In this document: one piece after another, positions 15,538 through 23,597 of the stretch
How the letters are laid out: the number at the start of each line of letters is the position of its first letter
Position numbering within the stretch: the first letter of the stretch is position 1
Virus record (IMG/VR): IMGVR_UViG_3300035034_000383
Location: 1-45,397 of that record
Source of the DNA: a virus
Length of the DNA: 45,397 nucleotides
Strand: one strand, 5' to 3'
Translations under genes and position numbers: made by a program
The notes under the pieces: generated by a model
Databases searched by the model: none
The model's input: only the letters and a program-made list of their open reading frames with translations
What the model was told of the DNA's origin: nothing

Positions 15538-16522
15538 CCGAAAGTTTGGTGTCGAGATTGAGTTCGATGTATCTAGCGAAGTTCAACTACACCATCTACA
15601 AAAGAAGTTACGGATAGAGTTTGACGGTTCACTTCGAGGGTTAAATAATCCTGGTGAATGGGTGTCAGACATACTACAAGGAGAGTCTGGTATCAACACG
15701 CTTGTTACTGCATGTTCAGTGCTCAAAAAACATGGTGCTAACTGTGACAATCCAAAGACATCCATGCACATACACCTTGATGGTATGGTTGGAGAGGGTG
15801 TGCTTAAGTCATCCAAGACAGCACCCAACACAACCAATAATGTAATTGCTATCTCAAAAAAGCTACGCTCTGAGCTGAGTTCTGGCGCAGCCATGATTCT
15901 GATACAGAATAGACAACGCTACAACGACGGCAACATGGTAACGACAGAGATTGATGGTATAATCTACTACTCCAAGGCTGCACTAGTACGTAAGCCACGG
16001 ATGAATTATGTCTACTACTACCTAGATAAACCAGACCGATTCAAGTGGCTACAAAATTCATTCTACTTCTACACCTTGTTCTCTGATGTGATGGAGAACA
16101 TTGTATCTAACTCAAGACGCTTCGGCAACATGTATTGTATTCCGCTGGGAAGTTCATATTCATTAGATGCTATCGAAGCCTGTAAAGACATGAAGGAGTT
16201 GAAAAATCTGTGGTACAAGGGTGCAATGCCATCGAGGGACTACGACAACTCACGGTATCAGAATGTTAACTTACATTCCTTCTGGTACAAGCATGGTACA
16301 CTAGAGATTCGTAGTCATGGTGGTACAATTGACCCTGTTAAGATTCTAATGTGGCTACGTCTACACCAGACTATCGTAGATAAGATGGAGGACACGACAG
16401 TAGAAGAGTTAAAGAAGATGACAGGCACACCTGAGGAGTTCATTAACTTCCTTGGTGATGACATGTTAGGTGACTATGTTAAAAGATTGTTAGGGTATTA
16501 CTCTAACGTAAAGATTAAATAA
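15524..16522 (+). CDS. Second amidoligase
   Basis: A 332-aa enzyme of the same superfamily but a different branch. Marks are FGVEIEF (about 8-14), the metal-binding strand typical of amidoligases; SMHIHLDGM (about 80-88); and GTLEIRSHGGT (about 258-268). ATP-dependent amide bond formation is expected. The start overlaps the first amidoligase by 14 bases, and the stop lies two bases before the amidotransferase start, so the three are a coupled operon. Two different ligases suggest two sequential couplings on one substrate. Confidence 0.82.
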   Translation: MLSSNRKFGVEIEFDVSSEVQLHHLQKKLRIEFDGSLRGLNNPGEWVSDILQGESGINTLVTACSVLKKHGANCDNPKTSMHIHLDGMVGEGVLKSSKTAPNTTNNVIAISKKLRSELSSGAAMILIQNRQRYNDGNMVTTEIDGIIYYSKAALVRKPRMNYVYYYLDKPDRFKWLQNSFYFYTLFSDVMENIVSNSRRFGNMYCIPLGSSYSLDAIEACKDMKELKNLWYKGAMPSRDYDNSRYQNVNLHSFWYKHGTLEIRSHGGTIDPVKILMWLRLHQTIVDKMEDTTVEELKKMTGTPEEFINFLGDDMLGDYVKRLLGYYSNVKIK

Positions 16523-16524
16523 GT

Positions 16525-17847
16525 ATGTGTGGATTAGTGGCACTATGGTCAAAGAAGAACAAGCCTGTAGGCCAGCAGGTATTCAATCTATATGAGAAGC
16601 AAGCAGCTCGTGGCAAGCAGGGCTACGGCTTCATTGCTATAGACAGGAACGGTATGGTTGTTGGAGAACATCGCTCGAAGACAGAGCTAGAGATAAAAAA
16701 ACTTCTCAACAAAGAGAAGGCTCCAATGGTTATGTTCCATCATAGGTTCCCAACCTCAACAGATAATACCATGGGTACTACACACCCAATGAATGTTAGC
16801 CATGAGGAACTTGAGTTCGACTATCGACTGGCACACAACGGAATCATCCGTAACGCAGACGCACGTAAGACAGCACATGAGTCGCTTGGTTACGTCTATA
16901 CAACAGAACATTACGAAGAGCATGAAGCTGTGTACAATGATGGCACACGTGAGTACGTAGGGGGCAAGGGATTAAAGTTCAACGATTCAGAGTCTCTAGC
17001 TATTGATATTGCTAGACACCTAGACGGTAAGCAAGATGACGTTCCTAGTATCGGGCCTGTAGCTTTCTGGGCAGTCAGGCTAGTCAAAGGTACTAATCAA
17101 GTAGTATCAATCTACTATGGCAAGAACGCAGGACGTGACCTTACTACAGTAAAGGGTAAGAACTACATGGGTATTGCGTCAGAGCATGGTGAAGACATTG
17201 ATGAGATGAAAATATTCAGCTACGAGTTTGGTGACCACCAGTTGTATGAGCAGGAGTTTCCTATCGAAGCGTCAAGACCAGTAGCTATATCACCGTATGT
17301 TAATCCTGCTCTTAATGCAGTGATGACACCTTATGAGAGAGAAACAATGCGAAGAAACTTTGCTGCTCTTGAGCACAGGGCGTACTCATACAGTGAAGTT
17401 ATTGCATCTGGTGTAAATGTAAACGCCTTCAACAGCATGTTGGTAGACGGATTCATGGAGTACATTCCAAGAAAGTTTGCACACTATGACCAGAGAAACA
17501 GAACTGACATGCAACCAGCGATAAAGAAACCGTTTGGTTTCTCAGTGAATGTAGATGATGATGAGGAATCCGATGACCTAAAGAAAGCACGCATAAGACT
17601 AGAAGACCTAGCTACTCAGTACGCACAGTTACAGACAAAGATTAACTCTGCTGATGATGGGTATAGCAGGGGCTTCTTAACAGAGGAGGTGTGTGATGCT
17701 AGGATAAGCACACTAGAGATGGAGAAGGCAGCACTAGAAGATTCAATGTCACTGCTTGGCATTAACCAAGAGGAGGTTGAAGCAATGGTAGACACCTGCC
17801 TTGAACTAGAAGATTACAAGGATACATTACTAACCCATAATAAATAA
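16525..17847 (+). CDS. Class II glutamine amidotransferase-like protein
   Basis: A 440-aa protein beginning MCGLVALW; Cys2 would be the N-terminal nucleophile after Met removal. Ntn amidotransferases hydrolyse glutamine and pass ammonia to a partner. Other marks are the HHRFPTS-like phrase (about 73-79), MGTTHPMNVS, LAHNGIIRN (about 108-116) and NDSESLAID (about 153-161), matching substrate-binding loops. The C-terminal third (about 350-440) is a charged coiled coil, probably for partner binding. In phiEco32-like clusters such a protein accompanies the amidoligases, where it could supply ammonia or hydrolyse an amide. Confidence 0.85.
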   Translation: MCGLVALWSKKNKPVGQQVFNLYEKQAARGKQGYGFIAIDRNGMVVGEHRSKTELEIKKLLNKEKAPMVMFHHRFPTSTDNTMGTTHPMNVSHEELEFDYRLAHNGIIRNADARKTAHESLGYVYTTEHYEEHEAVYNDGTREYVGGKGLKFNDSESLAIDIARHLDGKQDDVPSIGPVAFWAVRLVKGTNQVVSIYYGKNAGRDLTTVKGKNYMGIASEHGEDIDEMKIFSYEFGDHQLYEQEFPIEASRPVAISPYVNPALNAVMTPYERETMRRNFAALEHRAYSYSEVIASGVNVNAFNSMLVDGFMEYIPRKFAHYDQRNRTDMQPAIKKPFGFSVNVDDDEESDDLKKARIRLEDLATQYAQLQTKINSADDGYSRGFLTEEVCDARISTLEMEKAALEDSMSLLGINQEEVEAMVDTCLELEDYKDTLLTHNK

Positions 17848-17849
17848 TT

Positions 17850-18236
17850 ATGCCACCAGAAGACATACGATTAAATGACGACGAAGGTACGTTTGTTGTT
17901 CGAGAATCTAATGAGTTCAGTGAGATGAGAGCCGTCGACATGACATCCGTCAACATGTCAGAAACCCTACGTAGAATACGCGAGGAGAGTAGGATTTCTG
18001 AGATGGACAGGATGCAAAGGTCGAGAGGAGAAGGTAGCCCTGCTAGACGCGGCTCACCAGAGCACAGAGCTATGCTTACAGAGACACTCAAGGTTAGACA
18101 TCTTGAGAAGAATGAACGAGAAAGATATCATCGTCCAGACTCAGACTGGAAGCAGGTAGAACGTGGAGAGACTTGTTTCTCTGCGGTCACTGTGGAATTT
18201 GGAGATATCCTGGTTAAGTACAAGGTTAAAGTATAG
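17850..18236 (+). CDS. Charged hypothetical protein of the amidoligase operon
   Basis: A 128-aa hydrophilic protein: acidic N-terminus (about 1-30), a long Arg/Glu/Met-rich helix with a Gly/Ser/Pro/Arg-rich patch (about 50-72), and a beta-type end (VTVEFGDILVKYKVKV). It starts two bases after the amidotransferase stop. The low-complexity middle suggests disorder. It could be a peptide substrate, a carrier or a regulator for the ligases; nothing visible decides this. Confidence 0.65.
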   Translation: MPPEDIRLNDDEGTFVVRESNEFSEMRAVDMTSVNMSETLRRIREESRISEMDRMQRSRGEGSPARRGSPEHRAMLTETLKVRHLEKNERERYHRPDSDWKQVERGETCFSAVTVEFGDILVKYKVKV

Positions 18237-18254
18237 ATAGAAACCTAGAGACTT

Positions 18255-18280
18255 AGAGTCTTAGACTCTTGCTTCTTATT
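18255..18280 (+). terminator. Probable terminator of the amidoligase operon
   Basis: AGAGTC-TTA-GACTCT (18255-18269) followed by tgcttcttattt. The stem is only 6 bp and the tail is T-rich rather than pure T, so termination may be partial. It lies 19 bases after the last stop of the operon. Confidence 0.5.
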
Positions 18281-18290
18281 TAGTTTATAC

Positions 18291-18319
18291 AGTATATCAT
18301 ACTTTGTTACATTTGTCAA
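18291..18319 (-). promoter_or_regulatory. Antisense promoter facing the amidoligase operon
   Basis: Leftward TTGACA (18319-18314), 17-bp spacer, TATACT (18296-18291), with TG before the -10. It closely matches the main late promoter, including AAATGT after the -35 and AAGTATGA before the -10. All nearby genes run the other way, so it would make antisense RNA to the 128-aa and amidotransferase genes. Confidence 0.75.
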
Positions 18320-18392
18320 GCCCTGTCATCCTGACTTTAACTGAGGACTTAGCAGTCCTAAACCAGCCTTATAAATAAGCCTAACTTAATGC

Positions 18393-18421
18393 TTGACTTT
18401 AACCGTCGAGTATGATATACT
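18393..18421 (+). promoter_or_regulatory. Rightward promoter for ATP-grasp and RNA-repair genes
   Basis: TTGACT (18393-18398), 17-bp spacer, TATACT (18416-18421), with TG before the -10. The predicted start (~18428) is at or one base before the ATG of the 19-aa membrane peptide, so the mRNA may be leaderless. Confidence 0.8.
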
Positions 18422-18428
18422 ATAGCTG

Positions 18429-18488
18429 ATGGAAATTATACTAATAGCAATCGTCGCAGTTGCTTGTCTAGCTATCTTTAACGAATAA
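18429..18488 (+). CDS. 19-aa membrane micro-peptide
   Basis: ATG 18429 to TAA 18488 encodes MEIILIAIVAVACLAIFNE, a single short membrane span. It is the first frame after a strong promoter, whose predicted start almost coincides with the ATG. Similar tiny membrane ORFs precede other genes of this region. It could be functional or a leader peptide that couples translation of the ATP-grasp gene six bases further on. Confidence 0.45.
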   Translation: MEIILIAIVAVACLAIFNE

Positions 18489-18493
18489 CTTAT

Positions 18494-19369
18494 ATGTCGT
18501 ATAAAATATATCCCTACCAAGGGTACTCAGAATCTGCAAGGATTCTAAAAGAAGAACTTAATGCAATGATTATCAAGACGGAGGGGTCGCGTTACCGCCA
18601 CCGTTGGCACAACATTGTAATCAACTGGGGTAACTCAACACGAATAGAACAACTCTCAGGTGTTAGTATGCTTAACAACCCAGAAGCTGTAGCCATAGCT
18701 TCTAACAAGCTGTTCACCTTTGAAGCTCTGCAACTTGCGGAGGTTCCAGCCGTACCATTCACAGTGGACACAGATTTAGCACAGGAATGGGTAGATGAGG
18801 GGGGTGTAGTATTCGTACGACATCAACTTCACGGGCACAGTGGTGCTGGTATTCAGGTGGTCAGACCAGATGAACACTCAGCAGAGCTTGACGCTATCGC
18901 GGGAAGGCTTGCCCTCATTGGACAAGAGTATCTATCAGGTCAAGTAATGGATGAGTTGCTTGCCGTTAACCCATCAGTACCTGCTGCCCCATTGTACACT
19001 AGGGGTATCGAGAACTACGGTGAGTACCGTGTGCATGTATTCGGTGGTGAGATTATTTTGTACCAGAAGAAGTCACGTAAGGTAGACGAGGACGGAGAAG
19101 TAGTAACACCAGAGGGAGGAGAAGTAGATGTCCGCAACCTAGCGTCTAATTGGATTTACCGAACAGGTAATCTTAACCGACTAGAACGTATCGAGGAGCT
19201 TGCTATCAGTGCCATCACTGCACTAGGGCTAGACTTTGGTGCCGTAGATATCATCATGAATGAAGACAAAGAGGTAATGGTTCTAGAAATTAACAGTGCA
19301 CCAGGCATCTCTAACACAGAGACACGAGAAGCCTACGTAACAGCAATTAAAAATTATGAAAATATTTAG
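18494..19369 (+). CDS. ATP-grasp ligase (RimK-like)
   Basis: A 291-aa ATP-grasp enzyme, a fold that joins a carboxylate and an amine through an acyl-phosphate. Visible parts: a central NKLFTFEALQLAEVPAVPFT segment (about 57-77), a Gly-rich ATP-binding loop VRHQLHGHSGAGIQVV (about 112-127), YGEYRVHVFGG (about 175-185), and the metal-binding end VMVLEINSAPGISNTET (about 260-276) with Glu and Asn ligands. RimK-type members add amino acids to protein or peptide ends. Its place beside two amidoligases, an amidotransferase and a GGCT-like gene fits the known pattern of peptide-tagging clusters. The 3' end overlaps the next gene. Confidence 0.85.
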   Translation: MSYKIYPYQGYSESARILKEELNAMIIKTEGSRYRHRWHNIVINWGNSTRIEQLSGVSMLNNPEAVAIASNKLFTFEALQLAEVPAVPFTVDTDLAQEWVDEGGVVFVRHQLHGHSGAGIQVVRPDEHSAELDAIAGRLALIGQEYLSGQVMDELLAVNPSVPAAPLYTRGIENYGEYRVHVFGGEIILYQKKSRKVDEDGEVVTPEGGEVDVRNLASNWIYRTGNLNRLERIEELAISAITALGLDFGAVDIIMNEDKEVMVLEINSAPGISNTETREAYVTAIKNYENI

Positions 19370-19664
19370 TAAACAAGCTAGTCATATTAGTCCAGAGGTA
19401 CAGTCCCACGTAGATAAGAAGGTAGCATTAGAAGCAAAGAAACTTAAGGGTTTGTTTGAAGGGTTCGAAGCTCGGTTGTCTAACATGAAAGGTAAGCTTT
19501 CAGTACAAGAAGCAAATAGCAAAGCTTTTGAGAATAGAACTGACACTCTTCTAGATAATACAAACTACATTAAGGAAAGGTTAGAAGATTTAGAAAAGTT
19601 CCTTGGTGTAGAGTTTGTTGAGGAGGAGGTGGCAGAGTACCGAAAGATTAAAAAAACAAAATAG
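19356..19664 (+). CDS. Coiled-coil small protein
   Basis: A 102-aa helical protein with heptad-like repeats from about residue 20 to 90 and Lys/Glu-rich ends. The start overlaps the ATP-grasp gene by 14 bases. No family recognised. It may be a scaffold or partner for a neighbouring enzyme. Confidence 0.6.
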   Translation: MKIFSKQASHISPEVQSHVDKKVALEAKKLKGLFEGFEARLSNMKGKLSVQEANSKAFENRTDTLLDNTNYIKERLEDLEKFLGVEFVEEEVAEYRKIKKTK

Positions 19665-19668
19665 ACCT

Positions 19669-19746
19669 ATGAATAATCCAGTAGACTTAACAGATGTAGT
19701 ACTGATAGTGGTCGTTGTGATTGCAGTAGTACTATTTATTCTCTAG
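19669..19746 (+). CDS. 25-aa membrane micro-peptide
   Basis: ATG 19669 to TAG 19746 encodes MNNPVDLTDVVLIVVVVIAV plus VLFIL. An acidic N-terminus precedes one strongly hydrophobic helix. It exactly fills the gap between the coiled-coil gene and the RNA ligase gene, which starts two bases later. The packing supports translation; function unknown. Confidence 0.5.
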   Translation: MNNPVDLTDVVLIVVVVIAVVLFIL

Positions 19747-19747
19747 T

Positions 19748-20683
19748 ATGTTTAAGCGATACCCAAAAGTTCATCGACTAGGCAAGGAAGAAACAGACGG
19801 CATCCTTGTTGGTGACGTACACATAGAAGAAAAGATTGACGGTGCTAACGCATCTATCTGGATAGAAGATGGTAAGATTGCCATTGGCTCACGTAACAAC
19901 ACACTGTGTAGTGATGTGATGAACCCAGTAGAGGGGAACAATTACTTTAATGGTTTCCTTGAGTATGTAGCAGGACATGAGGGGATTAAAAAACTATTGA
20001 CAGAGAACCCCAACCTTAGACTGTACGGTGAGTGGCTTGTCAAGCATACCATTCACTACACAGAAACAAACTTCAATCAGTTCTATCTGTTTGACATTTC
20101 TTTTGTTAGCACACAAGAGAAAGAGGTTTGTTTATCCAAGGAGAATGTAATCAGTACAGCAAAGAGATTCGATATAAAAACACCTACCTATCATGGCATG
20201 ATTACCAACCCTACTCCTGAACAACTAATGGAGTTCGTTGGTAAGTCAACACTTGGTGTGGAGGGTGAGGGTATCGTACTAAAGAACGAAGATTACATAG
20301 ATAAGTTTGGTGACAATACTTATGCCAAGATTGTAACTCAAGCTTTCAGAGAGAATAACGGTATCACCTTTGGTGGTAACAACAAGCACAGTGACACGTA
20401 CCATGAGATGTGGGTGGTCAATAAGTTTATTACATTAGCAAGGGTTCAGAAGGTGATGCAAAAGTTACAGCCCATTACAGAAGAACGGCTAGACCTTAAG
20501 CATATACCTCGGATAACAAACACTGTCTACCATGACATGCTGACTGAGGAAATCTGGGAGATTCAAAAGAAAGTACCAGCGTTAGATTTGAAACAGCTAT
20601 CAAGGTTGTCACACAAGAAAGCCATTCAGATTTACAAAGACATATTACTAGGAACTATAAGCGTGGCAGATACACATGAATAA
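19748..20683 (+). CDS. RNA ligase (T4 Rnl2-like)
   Basis: A 311-aa nucleotidyltransferase. The nucleophilic lysine is K29 in EEKIDGANAS (motif I, KxDG). Motif III-like LYGEWLVKHT (about 93-102), motif IV EGEGIVLKNE (about 174-183) and motif V-like YAKIVT (about 193-198) follow in order. Rnl2-type ligases seal 3'-OH and 5'-phosphate RNA ends. The C-terminal part (about 215-311) is helical as in this group. The kinase-phosphatase gene just downstream would prepare broken ends, giving a T4-like RNA repair pair, possibly guarding the phage's tRNAs against host nucleases. A DNA ligase is less likely given length and motifs. Confidence 0.85.
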   Translation: MFKRYPKVHRLGKEETDGILVGDVHIEEKIDGANASIWIEDGKIAIGSRNNTLCSDVMNPVEGNNYFNGFLEYVAGHEGIKKLLTENPNLRLYGEWLVKHTIHYTETNFNQFYLFDISFVSTQEKEVCLSKENVISTAKRFDIKTPTYHGMITNPTPEQLMEFVGKSTLGVEGEGIVLKNEDYIDKFGDNTYAKIVTQAFRENNGITFGGNNKHSDTYHEMWVVNKFITLARVQKVMQKLQPITEERLDLKHIPRITNTVYHDMLTEEIWEIQKKVPALDLKQLSRLSHKKAIQIYKDILLGTISVADTHE

Positions 20684-20765
20684 ACCCTTACAACAGGCGT
20701 GTGATGAGTCAGAAAATTGTGAAGACTTATATAAGAATTTAGGAATTGAATTAACATGGACTTAG
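20676..20765 (+). CDS. 29-aa overlapping peptide
   Basis: ATG 20676 to TAG 20765 encodes MNKPLQQACDESENCEDLYK and 9 more residues, acidic with two Cys. It overlaps the ligase stop by 8 bases and the next small membrane ORF by 10 bases. The chain of overlapping starts and stops suggests translational coupling; a real function is uncertain. Confidence 0.4.
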   Translation: MNKPLQQACDESENCEDLYKNLGIELTWT

Positions 20766-20911
20766 ACACATATCTAAAGTATGTATACTACCCTGTTTTT
20801 ATCGGGCTAATGCTGATGGTAATAGGATTATTGATAATAGGAATCTACAATGAACAAACAATTGATAATGATGAAGGGACTACCAGCATCAGGCAAGAGT
20901 ACAGTAGCTAG
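20756..20911 (+). CDS. 51-aa membrane peptide overlapping the kinase gene
   Basis: ATG 20756 to TAG 20911 encodes a short N-terminal part, one membrane helix (FIGLMLMVIGLLIIGIY, about 15-31) and a polar tail that overlaps the kinase-phosphatase start by 62 bases in another frame. The membrane span lies in the non-overlapping part, which supports it. Function unknown. Confidence 0.45.
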   Translation: MDLDTYLKYVYYPVFIGLMLMVIGLLIIGIYNEQTIDNDEGTTSIRQEYSS

Positions 20912-21713
20912 TGGTCTGTGTGACTTCAAGCTAGCAGCACGAGTTAACCGTGACCTCATCCGAGAGATGTTTAACTACGGTGTGTACTCAGGTAAGAACG
21001 AGAAGAACGTAGTGTCAGCAGAGATTATGTTAGTAAAGCATCTACTAGGTCACGGGATGGAGACAGTTGTTATTGATGACTGTAACCTTAACCCAAGGAA
21101 TGAAGAGATGTGGAGAGGAGTTGCAGCAGAGTTAAATGCTGAGTTCTCAATCAACGAGGTTGACACCGACGTAGAAACGTGTATACTAAGAGACAGTCAT
21201 CGAGACAAGAGTGTTGGTGCTGACGTTATCATCAACATGGCTGTGCAGTATGGTCGATATAAAGTAGAGGGAGATGTTGTGGTGTGTGATATTGATGGCA
21301 CGATTGCGGACATCAATCATAGACTACACTATGTACAAGGAGAGACCAAGGACTGGAAGGGATTCTTTAGTGAGATGAAGGATGACCGTGTGCGTGAAGA
21401 CGTGTATACTATGCTTAAGGAATTAGAAGCAGAGGGTAAAACAATTATCTTTGTGACCGCACGACCAGAAGATTATAAGAAAGTAACAGAAGAGTGGTTG
21501 CGTTGGAATGTACCACTTACCTCACCGTTCATGATGTTCATGCGTAGAAGTGGAGACAGCCGTGACGATACTATTGTTAAGGAGCAAATCTATAACACGT
21601 ATCTAAAAGATATGAACGTCACACTCGTCATTGATGACCGACCAAAGGTTATCAGAATGTGGGAGAGTCTAGGTCTTGAGGTGCTGGATGTTGGTAACCA
21701 AGTAGAATTCTAA
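20850..21713 (+). CDS. pnkP: Polynucleotide kinase / 3'-phosphatase (T4 Pnkp-like)
   Basis: A 287-aa two-domain enzyme in T4 order. The N-terminal P-loop kinase has GLPASGKST (10-18) with Lys16; residues from VIDDCNLNPRNEEMW (about 74-88) match the usual lid and substrate region. The C-terminal HAD phosphatase has CDIDGTIADINHR (about 146-158, nucleophile D147, acid D149), VTARPEDY (about 204-211), and a late DDRPKV motif. It would add 5'-phosphate and remove 3'-phosphate from broken RNA before ligation by the Rnl2-like enzyme two genes upstream. Cotranscription from 18393 is likely. Confidence 0.92.
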   Translation: MNKQLIMMKGLPASGKSTVASGLCDFKLAARVNRDLIREMFNYGVYSGKNEKNVVSAEIMLVKHLLGHGMETVVIDDCNLNPRNEEMWRGVAAELNAEFSINEVDTDVETCILRDSHRDKSVGADVIINMAVQYGRYKVEGDVVVCDIDGTIADINHRLHYVQGETKDWKGFFSEMKDDRVREDVYTMLKELEAEGKTIIFVTARPEDYKKVTEEWLRWNVPLTSPFMMFMRRSGDSRDDTIVKEQIYNTYLKDMNVTLVIDDRPKVIRMWESLGLEVLDVGNQVEF

Positions 21714-21714
21714 T

Positions 21715-21867
21715 ATGATTACTAGAGTAGAAGTTATCGAACGTGGTGTGGGAAGGATGTACTCCAATGACCAACTGAAGGGTGCGTGGTTTGACATACA
21801 AGATGGCGGAAGGACACTGAAAGTATTTATCAACGAGACTAATGAAGAACAAGATGCTACTATATAA
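21715..21867 (+). CDS. 50-aa hypothetical protein
   Basis: ATG 21715 to TAA 21867 encodes a 50-aa soluble protein (MITRVEVIERGVGRMYSNDQ, then beta-type sequence). It starts one base after the kinase stop and overlaps the next gene by 26 bases in another frame. The context supports translation; no family recognised. Confidence 0.5.
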   Translation: MITRVEVIERGVGRMYSNDQLKGAWFDIQDGGRTLKVFINETNEEQDATI

Positions 21868-22114
21868 AAACAATTACAAGGACAAGTGGTTTATCCTGGG
21901 TGATGTAGAGGATGTCATGTACGGCAGCGATGGAACCATTGACTCTGCCAATGTAAATCTAGAAGAACATGCAGCTAGATGCGAGCACTATGGTATTCCT
22001 ATGTACCACGGGGAGAATAAGAACTTCCAGTATCTATGTAGTGTGTTCATGGACTTACACATAACCAACACACTGCACCTTCAGAGGGCACACAAGGCCA
22101 CTGAAGAGGTTTAA
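21842..22114 (+). CDS. 90-aa hypothetical protein
   Basis: A soluble acidic protein starting MKNKMLLYKNNYKDKWFILG; a second ATG four codons in is an equally possible start. It contains several His and Cys (HAARCEHYGIPMYHG, about 43-57; HITNTLHLQRAH, about 73-84), which could bind metal, but no known zinc motif is clear. It lies between the RNA-repair genes and the helicase. Confidence 0.6.
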   Translation: MKNKMLLYKNNYKDKWFILGDVEDVMYGSDGTIDSANVNLEEHAARCEHYGIPMYHGENKNFQYLCSVFMDLHITNTLHLQRAHKATEEV

Positions 22115-22120
22115 TAGTTA

Positions 22121-22142
22121 AACAGGATACTTAGTACCTGTT
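22121..22142 (+). promoter_or_regulatory. Hairpin just before the helicase start
   Basis: AACAGG (22121-22126) pairs with CCTGTT (22137-22142), with TAC/GTA extending it inward across a bulge. It ends 12 bases before the ATG. No clear T-run follows, so it is more likely a translation or processing element than a terminator. Confidence 0.5.
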
Positions 22143-22154
22143 CTCTAATACACG

Positions 22155-23597
22155 ATGGATTTACAAACAAAAATACAATCACTACAGCAGACGCTTAATG
22201 TAGAGTACACTAAGCCTGACCCTGCTAGAGTAGAACAAATGATTAACAAGCTGCGTGGCAGCCCAGCTTGGGACTACCTTACTATCGAGCGAGGTTTTAC
22301 AGAGGAGACAATAGACCACTTCCGTTTAGGGTATGACGGCCAGAAGAAAGCAGTGTCTATTCCTCATTACAAAGAAGGAGAACTAATCAATATCAAGTAT
22401 CGTTTCTTAAACCCTAAGGACGTACGATACACGAGCGAATCCAACGCTGAGCAGTGGCTGTTCAACGACCAAGCTTTTGAGTATGCACTGTCCAAAGGTG
22501 CTATCGCAATTGCTGAGGGAGAGTTTGACTGTATAAGTTTGTGGCAGGCAGGGATAAAGAATGTCATTTCCCCTGGCTCTGGCGCTAACTCATACGGTAC
22601 CTGGATTGAAACCCTTGACAAACTACGAACAGTTTACATCGCTTATGATAATGATGATGCTGGTAAATCAGCAGCTAAAGAATTAGCAGACCGTGTAGGA
22701 GTAGACAAGTGTAAGAACGTAGTCTACCCTGCTGGTATCAAGGACGCTAATGAATACATACTCAACTTCAAAGCTAAGGATGTGCGTGAGCACTTCATTA
22801 ACACAGAGTACATGGGTAGGTCAGAGTTCTCTGGCCTAGGAGAAGTCATTGAAAGTATCTTGACTGACCCTATGGTATACCTAGAGACTAGACTGCTGCC
22901 CAATGTGTTGCTTGAGCGTGATAACCTTGTGGTTATTTCAGGAGAGACTAACGCGGGCAAGTCTACACACTCTCTTAACATAATTAAGGATTTTGCTGAG
23001 CAGGGTGTACCCACTTTGTTCCTCCCAATTGAGCGCGGTGTCTACGCACTAGGTAGACGACTGCTTCAAATCCTTTTAGGGAAGACACAGGATGATATGC
23101 GATTCACCTCTAAGGATGAATGGCGTGCATCAGCAATAGAGTTAAGCAAGCTGCCCATCTTTATGGCCAAGCCCAAGGTGCATGAACTAGAACAGACGAT
23201 TGTGCGAGCAAAGAGATTGTTCGGCATTCGCCTAGTTATCATTGACCACATGGACTACCTCATACGTGGAGCAGCCAACAAAGAAGCCCTCATCTCTGAG
23301 AAGATGCACGAACTAAAGAACTGTGCAGAAGAGAACGGGGTTATCGTTATCGTTATCTCACACATCAACCGTGGTGCAGTATCATCTGGCGGACGACCAA
23401 CCATCAAGAACCTTAAAGGCTCTAGCTCGTTGGAACAAGACGCTGAGATTTGTGCCATGCTATACCCCAACGCTGAACTCGATGGTATCGAGGTTGACAT
23501 TCAAAAGAATAAGGGTAAGATGACTAAGGGATTCTTCCGTATCAACGTAGACACAGGAGTTATCGGAGAAGAGTATGACCCTGATGATGACTATTAG
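22155..23597 (+). CDS. TOPRIM primase - DnaB-type helicase (T7 gp4-like, without zinc finger)
   Basis: A 480-aa fusion. Residues about 60-220 form a TOPRIM primase core with E121 (AIAEGEFD) and DNDDAG (165-170) as metal ligands. Residues about 225-480 form a RecA/DnaB helicase with Walker A GETNAGKST (263-271) and Walker B VIIDHMDY (about 355-362), and a Gln/His-type sensor region (VIVISHINRG). It unwinds the fork and makes RNA primers. T7 gp4 begins with a zinc finger; here that part is missing and appears as a separate gene directly downstream. No replicative polymerase is visible, so host polymerase is probably used. Confidence 0.9.
   Translation: MDLQTKIQSLQQTLNVEYTKPDPARVEQMINKLRGSPAWDYLTIERGFTEETIDHFRLGYDGQKKAVSIPHYKEGELINIKYRFLNPKDVRYTSESNAEQWLFNDQAFEYALSKGAIAIAEGEFDCISLWQAGIKNVISPGSGANSYGTWIETLDKLRTVYIAYDNDDAGKSAAKELADRVGVDKCKNVVYPAGIKDANEYILNFKAKDVREHFINTEYMGRSEFSGLGEVIESILTDPMVYLETRLLPNVLLERDNLVVISGETNAGKSTHSLNIIKDFAEQGVPTLFLPIERGVYALGRRLLQILLGKTQDDMRFTSKDEWRASAIELSKLPIFMAKPKVHELEQTIVRAKRLFGIRLVIIDHMDYLIRGAANKEALISEKMHELKNCAEENGVIVIVISHINRGAVSSGGRPTIKNLKGSSSLEQDAEICAMLYPNAELDGIEVDIQKNKGKMTKGFFRINVDTGVIGEEYDPDDDY

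Noticed and set aside
17762-18091. 109-codon antisense frame downstream of the leftward promoter
   Set aside because: Composition is that of a shadow of the 128-aa gene, with no start signal or recognisable motif.
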